64,000 bases of DNA. It comes from Serratia marcescens. GTDB taxonomy: Bacteria; Pseudomonadota; Gammaproteobacteria; Enterobacterales; Enterobacteriaceae. The position numbers and the translations under genes are program-made. The notes under the pieces were generated by a model that worked only from the letters and a program-made list of their open reading frames with translations, made no database searches and was not told the origin of the DNA. This document shows, piece by piece, positions 51,833 through 60,661 of the stretch (position 1 is the stretch's first letter; the number at the start of each line of letters is the position of its first letter). Location of the stretch: positions 1-64,000 of the forward strand of contig JADMXW010000025.1 in the NCBI GenBank assembly GCA_015548865.1, in the 5' to 3' direction.

Positions 51833-52621
51833 ATGTTAACTGTGGATTTTTATCTGGTAGATGCGTTCACACAGCACACTTTTGGTGGAAATGCCGCCGC
51901 AGTATGCCCACTGACAGCGTGGTTGCCGGATGAGCGCTTATTGCAGATGTCGCGCCAGCACAACCAGTCGGAAACGGCTTTTTTTGTGCCGACAGAGCAG
52001 GGCTTTGCGTTACGGTGGTTCACAACGCAGGGCGAAATTAATTTGTGTGGTCATGCAACATTAGCCGCCGCACATGTGATTTTTACCACCATGGGTTATC
52101 CGGGGGATACTGTCCGTTTCTCTACCCGTTTTGTGGGAGAGCTGACGGTGACACGTAGCGATGCTGGGTTGACGCTGGATTTCCCTGCCTGGAAAACGGA
52201 GCCGGTAACACCGCCGCCACTGTTGTTGCAGTGTTTAGGGATACAAAAGGCTGTTGAGGTGCGGGCGGCGCGCGACTATCTGGTCGTGCTGGAAAATCAG
52301 CAACAAGTAGAAGCACTAACGCCAGATATTCACGCCATGAAACCCTTGGGCAAACTGGTTTGCGTTACGGCACCGGGAGACGACTATGATTTTGTCAGCC
52401 GGTTTTTCTGCCCAGGAGAGGCCGTTGCGGAAGACCCGGTGACCGGCTCGGCACACAGCATGTTAATTCCCTATTGGCACAGGCGGTTAGGCAAAACGAC
52501 GATGCGTGCGCGTCAGGTATCTGAACGCGGCGGCGATTTGCATTGCCAGTGGCTAGGTGAGCGGGTATTGATTGGGGGTCAAGCCGTCACCTATCTGGAA
52601 GGCAAAATCTTCCTGCGATAG
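51833..52621 (+). CDS. PhzF-family isomerase/epimerase-like protein
   Basis: This 262-aa PhzF fold protein has the catalytic Glu47 in N-Q-S-E-T-A-F-F, the F-T-T-Q-G-E-I-N-L-C-G-H-A-T-L-A-A-A-H segment and E-D-P-V-T-G-S-A-H. This is the shorter YHI9-like form compared with E. coli YddE (297 aa). The reaction of most family members is unknown. No phenazine genes are nearby, so phenazine synthesis is not implied. Confidence 0.92.
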   Translation: MLTVDFYLVDAFTQHTFGGNAAAVCPLTAWLPDERLLQMSRQHNQSETAFFVPTEQGFALRWFTTQGEINLCGHATLAAAHVIFTTMGYPGDTVRFSTRFVGELTVTRSDAGLTLDFPAWKTEPVTPPPLLLQCLGIQKAVEVRAARDYLVVLENQQQVEALTPDIHAMKPLGKLVCVTAPGDDYDFVSRFFCPGEAVAEDPVTGSAHSMLIPYWHRRLGKTTMRARQVSERGGDLHCQWLGERVLIGGQAVTYLEGKIFLR

Positions 52622-52893
52622 ATCGGTGCATCGTTTCGCTGGGATGGCGCTTATGGCGTCGCTCGGCGATTAAGGTATCTTGCTCGCGTGGTGTGAGTTG
52701 TTAAATGTTGCGATTGCTACCCTGACGGTTTTATCTCAGGCTTGTGACGCTACGACGATGGGAAGTAAGCTGTGCTACGTCGAGCGTTAGCGATATTCTC
52801 ATTCAGCCGCTTGATGCGCCTTTGGAGTGCGTCGGTGGAATACCTCACGCGTCGTTATCCGTTAGTGTACAATCGTCACTAAAACCTGTTAAT

Positions 52894-52925
52894 AAACAAT
52901 CCCGCCATATCTGGCGGGATTGTTT
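52894..52925. terminator. Bidirectional terminator between phzF-like gene and EIIC
   Basis: AAACAATCCCGCCA (52894-52907) and TGGCGGGATTGTTT (52912-52925) form a perfect 14-bp stem with a TATC loop. The 270-bp stretch before it (52622-52893) shows no gene. Confidence 0.88.
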
Positions 52926-52940
52926 ACCTCTGTATTGCAG

Positions 52941-54218
52941 TTATTTAAACAGTCCCAGCAAATAATTCAGGATCAGAGACGGAAGAGTAAAATCAGGATC
53001 GGCAAAGGTCACACCTTTGGCACCCAGATCGGCAAACAACGGCAGCGTGAGGGCCGGCAATACGCACAGCAGCAGCCCATTGATAAAGCTGGCGATGATG
53101 GCACCTCTGAATCCGCCGGTCGCGTTGCCGAAAATGGCTGCTGCGCCGCCGGTAATAAAGCTCGCCATGATACCGGGTACAATAATAGGCAGACCGATAA
53201 ACGGAAAAATCAGAATACAAATCAGCTCAACCAGGAAACTCACCAAAAAACCGATCAGTGTTGCGTTCGGCGCTTTATCAAACAACACCATCACGTCAAC
53301 CGCAGGCACTGCGCCGGGTGCGAAGACTTTGGCAAATCCTTTAAATGCCGGAACGATTTCAGCCGTGAATAGCCCTACGCCTGCTTTTGCCAAATAGAGA
53401 CCACAGGCGAAGGTAGCGGATTGTTCCAAAATGAAGATCAGCACGTTTTTATCCGCCGCACCGCTACCATACACCATCACCATGGCGTCTTTAATTTGTG
53501 GTTGGGTGGCAAATATGCAGGAAATGACCAGCAAGATCAGCATGGTCAACAACGTGGCCACATTGGGTTCGCGCAAAAAGTCGAAACGATTGCTGATTTC
53601 CAAATGCTCGGTGTCATGCTTGGTGTTACCAAACCATTTCCCCATGTAAGAGCCGAGAATATAGGAAGAAATTGCCGCATGAGAAATAGAATATTCATCA
53701 GACCCGATGATTTTACGGCTGAATCGCCCCAAGACATGAGGTGCAAATGCCATGTAGAACCCGATGAATGCTGATGCGATGATGATGATAGACACCACGC
53801 TGTAACCCAATTGCGCCAATACGGCAGTCAGTGCGAATGCCATAAATAGCACCAGATGCAGCGATAAATAGATATTTTTCATGCGTGTAAAGCGCGCTAA
53901 CAGGATATTGATGATCATAGAGAACAGCAATATCAACGCTGCAGTAGCACCTATTTTATCAATGGTTGCCGCCATGATGGCTTCATTACTGGGTACCACG
54001 CCAACAATATTAAATGCGTGAGAAAATAAGCTGCTAAAAGCGGTAAGCACTTTCATTAAAATGCCTCCACCCACTTTTATCATGGTAAAGCCAATAAAGG
54101 AGAGAAATGTCCCAGTTATTAATCGAGAAAGTGTGGCCTTTTGGAATAATAATCCTAAAAAAGCAACAATAGCGATGATGACAGACGGCGTTTTAACCAG
54201 ACTTAACAATATGTCCAT
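52941..54218 (-). CDS. Ascorbate-type PTS EIIC permease (UlaA/SgaT family), orphan
   Basis: This 425-aa membrane protein of the PTS L-ascorbate (SgaT/UlaA) EIIC family has about eleven hydrophobic segments. Signature stretches include F-L-S-F-I-G-F-T-M-I-K-V-G and G-N-A-T-G-G-F-R-G-A. E. coli UlaA is 465 aa, so this is slightly short at the C-terminus. No EIIA or EIIB gene lies next to it. It would need partners from elsewhere, or may carry substrate without phosphorylation. Confidence 0.88.
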   Translation of the reverse strand: MDILLSLVKTPSVIIAIVAFLGLLFQKATLSRLITGTFLSFIGFTMIKVGGGILMKVLTAFSSLFSHAFNIVGVVPSNEAIMAATIDKIGATAALILLFSMIINILLARFTRMKNIYLSLHLVLFMAFALTAVLAQLGYSVVSIIIIASAFIGFYMAFAPHVLGRFSRKIIGSDEYSISHAAISSYILGSYMGKWFGNTKHDTEHLEISNRFDFLREPNVATLLTMLILLVISCIFATQPQIKDAMVMVYGSGAADKNVLIFILEQSATFACGLYLAKAGVGLFTAEIVPAFKGFAKVFAPGAVPAVDVMVLFDKAPNATLIGFLVSFLVELICILIFPFIGLPIIVPGIMASFITGGAAAIFGNATGGFRGAIIASFINGLLLCVLPALTLPLFADLGAKGVTFADPDFTLPSLILNYLLGLFK

Positions 54219-54353
54219 GTTGACCCTGTATAGATATAGTGAGAGCTAACGTGTTTGCATAGCTGGCGTTGTGTACACACCAGGCGTGGCGGTACATGGA
54301 AACGGGGCGAGCCTGTTTCCACCGCTGTCATGCAACAGTCGTTGGTGTTATTA

Positions 54354-54500
54354 AGAGCCTATCCCATTAGGGTTATTTCATGTGCCATGTTGCTTCCGGA
54401 CGGCACTCGACATCATCACGTACACGATGTACGCGCCAGTTCCTGCGAGCTGTCCGCAATCAGACTGGCTGAGCTAATTATACCTACTGGGATAGGCTCT
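54354..54500. mobile_element. 147-bp MITE-like element with 18-bp terminal inverted repeats
   Basis: The left end AGAGCCTATCCCATTAGG and the right end (read inward) AGAGCCTATCCCAGTAGG match at 17 of 18 positions. The interior has no transposase. Clear target-site duplications were not found at the edges (TTA / ATG). Size and ends suggest a non-autonomous derivative of an insertion sequence; I do not assign the IS family. Confidence 0.75.
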
Positions 54501-55009
54501 ATGTATTGATAATTTATACTTACGATAATCCTTGCCACATTACTACAGCACGAATAATAAATTTCTCTCAGCGTATTTTTTATAATATGAGATCTGAATC
54601 TAAAAATCAAAACATCGTTCCAAAATTGTAAAACAATGTTTCTATGTGATTGTATATAAGATTATTACTAATTTACTGAAAGCATTTTTATTTTTAACGG
54701 TTGCGTTTTGTTGTTGGTTAATTGTTTGTTATGGTTTTTTTATAAAATATAATTTAACGAAGTTTTATCAGTAGAATAGTTTTTACTTGGTGTTTCAAGT
54801 ATGAAACACCATTATGGTAAATATGATGATTTATCTTATATTCGATTTTCATATTCAATCTTAACGCATTAATTTCCAACCAAACTGGCCATAAAAATCA
54901 TCAGTGCAAGAGATCTCTCTCGCTGTCATTTTTGCCTATACTTGATGAAGTACGTGGCGTTCGCGTGTGTCTTAGATGCGCGTTTTCATGGATAAAACAC
55001 GAGGTGGTT
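54501..55009. promoter_or_regulatory. AT-rich intergenic stretch with a perfect palindrome
   Basis: About 500 bp without a gene and clearly more AT-rich than its surroundings. GGTGTTTC-AAGTAT-GAAACACC (54789-54810) is a perfect 8-bp inverted repeat; it could be an operator or a hairpin. The promoters for yeaQ (and upstream signals for EIIC) should lie here. Confidence 0.45.
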
Positions 55010-55258
55010 ATGGGAATCTTGTCCTGGGTTATCTTTGGGTTGATTGCGGGTATTCTGGCAAAATGGATCATGCCGGGAAAAGACGGTGGCGGATTTATTA
55101 TTACTGTTTTGCTCGGCATCATTGGCGCAGTGGTGGGCGGTTATATCAGCACCTTCTTTGGGTTTGGCCGCGTGGATGGTTTCAACATCGGCAGTTTCTG
55201 CGTTGCGGTGATTGGCGCTCTGGTGGTGCTGTTGGTGTTCCGTAAAATCCGATCGTGA
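55010..55258 (+). CDS. yeaQ: YeaQ, GlsB/YeaQ/YmgE family small membrane protein
   Basis: This 82-aa protein, the same length as E. coli YeaQ, starts at ATG 55010 (GAGGTGG upstream); the frame is open to 54932 without homology. It has three membrane helices and the pattern G-I-L-A-K-W-I-M-P-G-K-D-G-G-G-F. The family is linked to general stress, often RpoS-controlled. Function unknown. Confidence 0.93.
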   Translation: MGILSWVIFGLIAGILAKWIMPGKDGGGFIITVLLGIIGAVVGGYISTFFGFGRVDGFNIGSFCVAVIGALVVLLVFRKIRS

Positions 55259-55360
55259 TAGCACTCGGGAGATTGCTGACGAACCCTTTTCGGCATGCCC
55301 GTGCTTCCCGGTGAATCACGGCGAGGGGCCATTATGGGGGGCATTCATGTACCCCATCCT

Positions 55361-55410
55361 ACAGGCCGGCGCAAGCGCTGTTCTAATTTGCTCAATGCTA
55401 ATTTGTCGGC
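55361..55410 (+). repeat. Possible relic of the dispersed repeat's inner part
   Basis: GGCGCAAGCGCTGTTC with a following CTCAATGCTAAT resembles the segment at about 42937-42965 of the long repeat copy. Neither repeat terminus is present. The surrounding 55259-55474 has no gene. Confidence 0.35.
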
Positions 55411-55474
55411 GGCTTACGCCGCTACGACCCCATCGACGCACGTCGCCTCATCACAGATTTTGTCATCAGTCTGC

Positions 55475-55494
55475 GGCGGGATAAGTATCCCGCC
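55475..55494. terminator. Hairpin between yeaQ and the LysE-family gene
   Basis: GGCGGGATA-AG-TATCCCGCC is a perfect 9-bp stem. It abuts the stop codon of the minus-strand exporter gene and lacks a long T tract. Confidence 0.55.
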
Positions 55495-55495
55495 T

Positions 55496-56113
55496 TTACC
55501 CCGGTAGATAAGGCCACAAAGTTAGACCGAGCAGCATCACTCCGCCGCCGATGTTGATGGTTGTTTCCATCGTTCGCATATTTACTGTGTGCGCTGAGCG
55601 CAACATGGCTTGCGTTGTCAGCAGTAACCATCCTCCCATGATAGAGATGTGCACTGTTGCTAACGCCATAAAATTAATCACGGTCTGTTCTGGTGACTGC
55701 ATATCAAGCGTGCTGCCTGCAAACAGAGGCACCACCGTCACATACAGTAAAATCGCTTTAATATTGAGCACATTGGCAACATAGGCAGCGCGAATGCCGA
55801 ATGTGTGGTCGGATTGCTGTGTCCGAGTCCCGCCTTGCCAGCCACGCTGTATCAGGCGTAATGCCAAATAAACCAAATACCCAGTGCCGAGCAGTGCCAT
55901 TGCCTGCATCAGCGTTGGATAGCGCATCAACAGCGCAGAGATCCCAATGCTTGCCAGTATCGCGTGCGTATAGATACCTAATGCAGTGCCAACAATAATG
56001 CGTATTACGCCACGTGAGCCCTGAGTCACTGCGTTATTGAGCGCTAGCGTAAAGCTGGCACCCGGAGACAGGGCGATGGGCAACATGGTCGCAATAAATC
56101 CGATAATATCCAT
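55496..56113 (-). CDS. LysE/RhtB-family amino-acid exporter
   Basis: This 205-aa inner-membrane exporter has six predicted helices. The family N-terminal motif appears as I-A-L-S-P-G-A-S-F-T-L-A-L-N-N-A-V, followed by G-T-A-L-G-I. Members export homoserine, threonine, lysine or related metabolites; substrate cannot be read from sequence. It stands alone. Confidence 0.9.
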   Translation of the reverse strand: MDIIGFIATMLPIALSPGASFTLALNNAVTQGSRGVIRIIVGTALGIYTHAILASIGISALLMRYPTLMQAMALLGTGYLVYLALRLIQRGWQGGTRTQQSDHTFGIRAAYVANVLNIKAILLYVTVVPLFAGSTLDMQSPEQTVINFMALATVHISIMGGWLLLTTQAMLRSAHTVNMRTMETTINIGGGVMLLGLTLWPYLPG

Positions 56114-56230
56114 GCGGTTAGCCGAAAATATATCTGTCTGCTGATGGTAGCGGATCGCGAGATGAAAGGCTGTGACAAGAAGAGGAGATTTGGCGTTGAC
56201 GATTATACCTAGCTGAGCCTGGGGCAGACT

Positions 56231-56260
56231 GATGACGAAGCCACTTTACGCTTCGTCATC
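56231..56260. terminator. Hairpin in the LysE/ABC gap
   Basis: GATGACGAAG (56231-56240) and CTTCGTCATC (56251-56260) form a perfect 10-bp stem followed by TTCTGCTTCC. It is not near a plus-strand gene end, so it may be part of the adjacent repeat. Confidence 0.45.
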
Positions 56261-56296
56261 TTCTGCTTCCTTTGTGCCATCCTTGGCTTCCCTTGC

Positions 56297-56379
56297 GTCA
56301 TCCCCGGCGAAAGCTGGGGATCTCTTTGAAGATAAACGCGTTTCTTCTGCAAGAGATTCCCGGCTTTCGCAGGAATGAC
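56297..56379. repeat. 83-bp inverted-repeat element (GTCATyCC ends)
   Basis: The left arm begins GTCATCCCCGGCGAAAGC and runs to GATCTCTT. The right arm, read inward, begins GTCATTCCTGCGAAAGCC and runs to AATCTCTT. About 24 bases separate them. The whole can fold into one long hairpin, typical of small palindromic repeats dispersed in proteobacterial genomes. 56114-56440 contains no gene. Confidence 0.65.
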
Positions 56380-56440
56380 AGGTGCGATGGGAATTACTGT
56401 GTTATATCGGTTTGTCAATAATCTCGCCTGGGCGAGGTAG

Positions 56441-57535
56441 TCAGTGGGTAACAATCACATCCAGCGCACGCAGATGCTCCGGTTGCCAAGACAGCATCAA
56501 CTCCGTGCCGGGTTTCCAATGTGTTTGGATTTCGCTGGCGGGTAGTTTCACCATAAAGGACGATTGTCCTGCAACTTCCGTCATCATGCGCACATGGTCG
56601 CCCAGATAGATAAATTGCTGGATACGTGCGCGAACTTGCTCTGCACCGGCAGTTAGCGGATTGGCATTGACACGAATACGTTCCGGACGGATGCACAGAC
56701 TGATTTTTTTACCAGGTGAACTGGGGCGAACTTTGAGGGTGCGCAACACGGTGCCATCATCAAGCGTGGCCAGATAGTAATCCCCATCAGAGCCGCTTTG
56801 CGTTGCAACCAGCGTATTGTTTTCACCAATGAACTGCGCCACAAAGGTGTTCTGCGGACGTTCGTAAATATCACTCGGGCTGTCCATTTGCTGGATGATG
56901 CCATCGTTAAATACCGCAACGCGGTTCGACATGGTCATGGCTTCGCTTTGATCGTGAGTGACGTACACCACGGTCAGATCTAACGATTCATGCAGCGCCT
57001 TGATCTCCAACTGCATGTGCTCGCGCAACTGTTTATCCAATGCACCCAGTGGCTCATCCATCAGCACCAGTTTTGGTTCAAACACCAATGCGCGCGCCAA
57101 TGCTACGCGCTGCTGCTGTCCTCCGGACATTTGCGCCGGATAACGATCCGCTAACGTCGTCAGCTTTACACGATCCAGAACGCGATCGACCTTTTCTTTG
57201 ATATCACTCTTGTTCATACGGCGAATTGAGAGCGGAAACGCCAGATTTTCGGCAACGGTCATGTGCGGGAATAGCGCATAGTTCTGGAACACCATGCCAA
57301 TGCCACGCTGGTGCGGCGGCAAGCTGTGCAGCGGAGTGTCTTTTAGCAGGATTTCGCCTTGAGTGGGGGTTTCGAATCCGGCCAGCATCATTAAACTGGT
57401 GGTTTTACCGGAGCCAGAAGGGCCTAACAGGGTCAAAAATTCCCCTTCCTGGATGTCCAAATTCAGATTTTTAACCACCAGGCGGTCGCCGTCGTAGGTT
57501 TTCTGAATATTTTTGAAGCTGACGTAGGTTCTCAT
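56441..57535 (-). CDS. PotA-type ABC-transporter ATPase
   Basis: The ATPase is 364 aa from ATG 57535. It has Walker A G-P-S-G-S-G-K-T-T, Q-loop F-Q-N-Y-A-L-F-P-H, signature M-S-G-G-Q-Q-Q-R, Walker B L-V-L-M-D-E-P and a C-terminal TOBE/OB domain. It is closest in pattern to polyamine (PotA/PotG) and related ATPases. It most likely powers the transporter whose binding protein and permease start at 62440, although it lies on the opposite strand across the gab genes. Confidence 0.93.
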   Translation of the reverse strand: MRTYVSFKNIQKTYDGDRLVVKNLNLDIQEGEFLTLLGPSGSGKTTSLMMLAGFETPTQGEILLKDTPLHSLPPHQRGIGMVFQNYALFPHMTVAENLAFPLSIRRMNKSDIKEKVDRVLDRVKLTTLADRYPAQMSGGQQQRVALARALVFEPKLVLMDEPLGALDKQLREHMQLEIKALHESLDLTVVYVTHDQSEAMTMSNRVAVFNDGIIQQMDSPSDIYERPQNTFVAQFIGENNTLVATQSGSDGDYYLATLDDGTVLRTLKVRPSSPGKKISLCIRPERIRVNANPLTAGAEQVRARIQQFIYLGDHVRMMTEVAGQSSFMVKLPASEIQTHWKPGTELMLSWQPEHLRALDVIVTH

Positions 57536-57739
57536 TCGTCCAATCTCTCGCTTAACGGTATTATCACAGCCGTTATGCATAAAGCGTGCCCGTTCCATCA
57601 AACCGTTGTGTAACAACGTGGTTAAAAGTCAAAACAGGGCGTGAGAGATTATTCCTATGCTCCGTGGTGGGGCGTTGTCGGGGCGATTTGCATGGCTGTG
57701 GTGCAGTGTGCCACAGCCGTGACGCACGATAACAGGGCG

Positions 57740-59227
57740 CTAACGCGCCAGTCCGGTCAGTGGTTTCAGGCAGGTCACCACCACGTCAAAAGCGCGCACA
57801 ATATCACTTTCTTCAACGCTGGCGTATCCCAGTAATAGCCCACGTTCAACGGTCGGACGCAGGTAGTAGCTGGAGAGCGGTTTTACCATGACACCATGGC
57901 GCAAAATGTGCGAACTCAGTAACACATCGTCTACGTGCGCAGGCAGCTTTAACAGCATATGTAGCCCGGCATTGCTGCGATCGCCGACAAATTCGCTACC
58001 AAGATGGGTTTCAATCAATTGGGTGAGCAGGGCGCGTCGTCGGGCGTAAAGCAGCCGCATGCGCCGAATATGAGCGGCGTAATGCCCATCACGTATAAAT
58101 TCGCTCAGGGTCGATTGTGTAAGCCAGTGCCCACCACGGTAGAGCTCGGCGTGGGCAACTTTGAGTTCCTGTGCCAACTGCGGCGGCAGCACCATGTAAC
58201 TCACGCGCAAACCGGGGTACAGCGTCTTGCTAAACGTGCCGATATAAATCACCGGAGCATGTTTTTTTAACCCTTGCAGCGCAGGTACCGGGTTTCCGGA
58301 GAAGCGGAATTCGCTGTCGTAATCATCCTCCACGATCCAGCTATTGTGCTCCTGCGCCAGTGCCAGCAGCCGTTGGCGGCGGGCCAGACTCATTACTGCA
58401 CCCAGCGGGTACTGGTGTGAAGGTGTCACACAAATCAAGCGTGGTATGCGTCCGGGAGGCAGTGTCTCCGGTGGGGACATCCCCTGATCGTCCACGTTGA
58501 TGGGCGTCACTCGCAATCCGTTAATGGTCAGCACGTTGCGCATGCCCCAGTAGCATGGATCTTCAATCCATGCGGTATCTCCAGGGTTACACAGCATCTT
58601 GGCCAGCAGGTCCATTCCCTGATGGGTCCCTTCGGTGATCAACACTTGCTCCGGCGTACACTCGACAGAGCGGGCCACGCGCAAATACTCCGTCAGCGCC
58701 AACTGCAACTCCGGACTGCCACCCATCGGAGAATAGGAGAGCTGTTCCGGTTTCATGCGCCGCATCAAGCGTGTTTGCGTGCGCCGCCAGAGATCGTGCG
58801 GAAAGCTGGCAATATCAGGAATGCCCGGCATGAAAGCGCCCCATTGGCGCGTTGACGCACCAGCGTAGCCCAACAGATGCATACCGCGCTGGGATAGCGT
58901 AGGCGCTGCGGAGTGTGATGAACCTTCCTGCGCATCGGGTACGCGCTCCATATTGCCATCCGGAAGTTGTTCAGTCACAAAGGTGCCACTGCCAGGGCGG
59001 GTTTCGATGTACCCCTCTGCCAGCAGTTGTTCATACGTTGCCAGCACGGTATTGCGTGACAGGGTGAGCTGTTGCGCCAGATCGCGGGATGAGGGTAAAC
59101 GACTGCCGGGCGTGATAGCGCGCGCCAGTATGGCCTGACGCAGCGTATCGTATAACCGCTTATTCAGGGTACCAGACGTCTGTTTCACTAACCGTTGCAT
59201 CAATAAGTCAGTAAGTAGCGAGCGCAA
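57740..59227 (-). CDS. MocR/GabR-family PLP-dependent regulator
   Basis: The 495-aa protein has an N-terminal GntR-type winged helix (about 20-88: P-G-S-R-L-P-S-S-R-D-L-A) and a fold-type-I aminotransferase domain whose PLP lysine is in G-T-F-S-K-T-L-Y-P-G-L-R. I use TTG 59227 because AAGGA lies seven bases before it; ATG 59200 is the alternative. It is divergent from gabT, and a palindrome in the 155-bp shared region is a likely operator. It should activate GABA or related amine catabolism, by analogy with Bacillus GabR. Confidence 0.92.
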   Translation of the reverse strand: MRSLLTDLLMQRLVKQTSGTLNKRLYDTLRQAILARAITPGSRLPSSRDLAQQLTLSRNTVLATYEQLLAEGYIETRPGSGTFVTEQLPDGNMERVPDAQEGSSHSAAPTLSQRGMHLLGYAGASTRQWGAFMPGIPDIASFPHDLWRRTQTRLMRRMKPEQLSYSPMGGSPELQLALTEYLRVARSVECTPEQVLITEGTHQGMDLLAKMLCNPGDTAWIEDPCYWGMRNVLTINGLRVTPINVDDQGMSPPETLPPGRIPRLICVTPSHQYPLGAVMSLARRQRLLALAQEHNSWIVEDDYDSEFRFSGNPVPALQGLKKHAPVIYIGTFSKTLYPGLRVSYMVLPPQLAQELKVAHAELYRGGHWLTQSTLSEFIRDGHYAAHIRRMRLLYARRRALLTQLIETHLGSEFVGDRSNAGLHMLLKLPAHVDDVLLSSHILRHGVMVKPLSSYYLRPTVERGLLLGYASVEESDIVRAFDVVVTCLKPLTGLAR

Positions 59228-59251
59228 AGTGGATCCTTCAAATTGTATGAA

Positions 59252-59277
59252 CTGGCTCTGGATTATAGAACCAGAGC
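59252..59277. promoter_or_regulatory. Inverted repeat in the mocR-gabT control region
   Basis: CTGGCTCT at 59252-59259 is repeated inverted as AGAACCAG (59267-59274), and GCTCTGG (59255-59261) pairs perfectly with CCAGAGC (59271-59277). It lies 28 bp upstream of the regulator start and about 105 bp before gabT. CTGG-type repeats are common MocR operators; the assignment is inference. Confidence 0.55.
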
Positions 59278-59382
59278 GGGCATTAATAAAAAGAGATTTG
59301 ATAACGGGTCTGTCGCCATCTCATCCACCGGCCCGTCAATAATACCTGTGCTTTGGGTGCGAATGTAATCGGGAGCTGAAAA

Positions 59383-60648
59383 ATGAGTAATAGCGAACTG
59401 AATCAACGCCGTTTAGCCGCTACACCGCGTGGTGTGGCTGTCATGTGTGATTTTTATGCGGCGCGTGCCGAGAACGCCACGCTGTGGGATGTGGAAGGTA
59501 ACGAATACATCGATTTTGCTGCCGGTATCGCCGTACTGAACACCGGTCACCGTCACCCGAAAATTGTGGACGCGGTGCGCAAACAACTGGATTGCTTTAC
59601 CCATACCGCTTATCAGGTGATTCCTTACGGCAGCTACGTCGAGCTGGCTGAGCGTATCAATGAGCGTGCCCCCATCGAAGGCACCGCTAAAACCGCCTTC
59701 TTCACCACGGGCGCCGAAGCCGTAGAAAATGCCGTGAAAATTGCCCGTGCCTACACCAAGCGCCCTGGCATCATCGCCTTTAACGCGGCGTTTCATGGCC
59801 GTACGTTGCTGACGTTAACGCTGACCGGCAAAGTGGCACCGTATTCTACCGGCGTTGGTCCATTCCCCGGTTCGATTTTCCATGCGCTGTACCCGAATGA
59901 AGCGCGTGGCATCTCGGTTGAACGCGCGCTGGAGAGCTTGGATATTTTACTGCATACCGATATTGGTGCCGATCAGGTTGCTGCCATCATTCTTGAACCG
60001 GTTCAAGGGGAAGGCGGTTTTGTCCCAGCGCCACCGGAATTCATCACGGCCATTCGAAAAGTGTGCGATGAGCACGGCATCCTGCTGATTGCTGACGAAG
60101 TGCAAACGGGTTTTGCTCGTACCGGTAAACTGTTTGCCATGGAATATTACGCAGAGAAAGCGGATTTGATCACCATGGCGAAAAGCTTAGGGGGCGGGTT
60201 CCCGATTTCTGGCGTAGTCGGTCGCGCTGAGGTAATGGATGCTCCCGGCCCTGGCGGATTGGGCGGTACCTATGCGGGTAACCCGCTGGCCGTTGCTTCT
60301 GCGCTGACCGTGCTCGATATTATCGATGAAGAACAGCTGTGCCAACGTGCGCAACGTCTTGGCGCGCAGTTAGTGGAAACCTTGCAAGGTGCCAAAGTAT
60401 TTTGTCCGGGGATTGTGGCGATTCGCGCCCAAGGGTCAATGGTTGCCGTCGAATTTAACGATCCGGCGACCGGTAAGCCTTCAGCTGAACTGACGCGCCG
60501 GTATCAACAGGCTGCGTTGGAGCAAGGTCTGCTACTGTTAACGTGTGGGGTACACGGCAATGTGATCCGCTTCCTGTACCCACTGACCATCCCCGATGCG
60601 CAGTTCAGTCAAGCGCTGAAGATTTTGACCAGCGTGTTGGCGAAGTAA
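59383..60648 (+). CDS. gabT: GabT, 4-aminobutyrate aminotransferase
   Basis: This 421-aa class-III PLP aminotransferase (E. coli GabT 426) has the conserved F-F-T-T-G-A-E-A-V-E-N-A-V-K-I-A-R, D-E-V-Q-T-G-F-A-R-T-G-K and PLP-lysine M-A-K-S-L-G-G-G-F-P. It transfers the GABA amino group to 2-oxoglutarate, giving succinate semialdehyde. It is 13 bp before gabD, which takes the product. Confidence 0.95.
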   Translation: MSNSELNQRRLAATPRGVAVMCDFYAARAENATLWDVEGNEYIDFAAGIAVLNTGHRHPKIVDAVRKQLDCFTHTAYQVIPYGSYVELAERINERAPIEGTAKTAFFTTGAEAVENAVKIARAYTKRPGIIAFNAAFHGRTLLTLTLTGKVAPYSTGVGPFPGSIFHALYPNEARGISVERALESLDILLHTDIGADQVAAIILEPVQGEGGFVPAPPEFITAIRKVCDEHGILLIADEVQTGFARTGKLFAMEYYAEKADLITMAKSLGGGFPISGVVGRAEVMDAPGPGGLGGTYAGNPLAVASALTVLDIIDEEQLCQRAQRLGAQLVETLQGAKVFCPGIVAIRAQGSMVAVEFNDPATGKPSAELTRRYQQAALEQGLLLLTCGVHGNVIRFLYPLTIPDAQFSQALKILTSVLAK

Positions 60649-60661
60649 CCAGAGGAATATT

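Noticed and set aside
51833..52621. Phenazine biosynthesis locus suggested by the PhzF fold
   Set aside because: No other phz genes are present, and the PhzF family is widespread with unrelated roles.
52744..52965. Plus-strand 73-codon ORF after the phzF-like gene
   Set aside because: It runs through the bidirectional terminator and into the EIIC gene, and lacks a ribosome site.
54255..54509. Plus-strand ORF covering the MITE
   Set aside because: It spans both inverted-repeat ends and is explained by the element; no homology.
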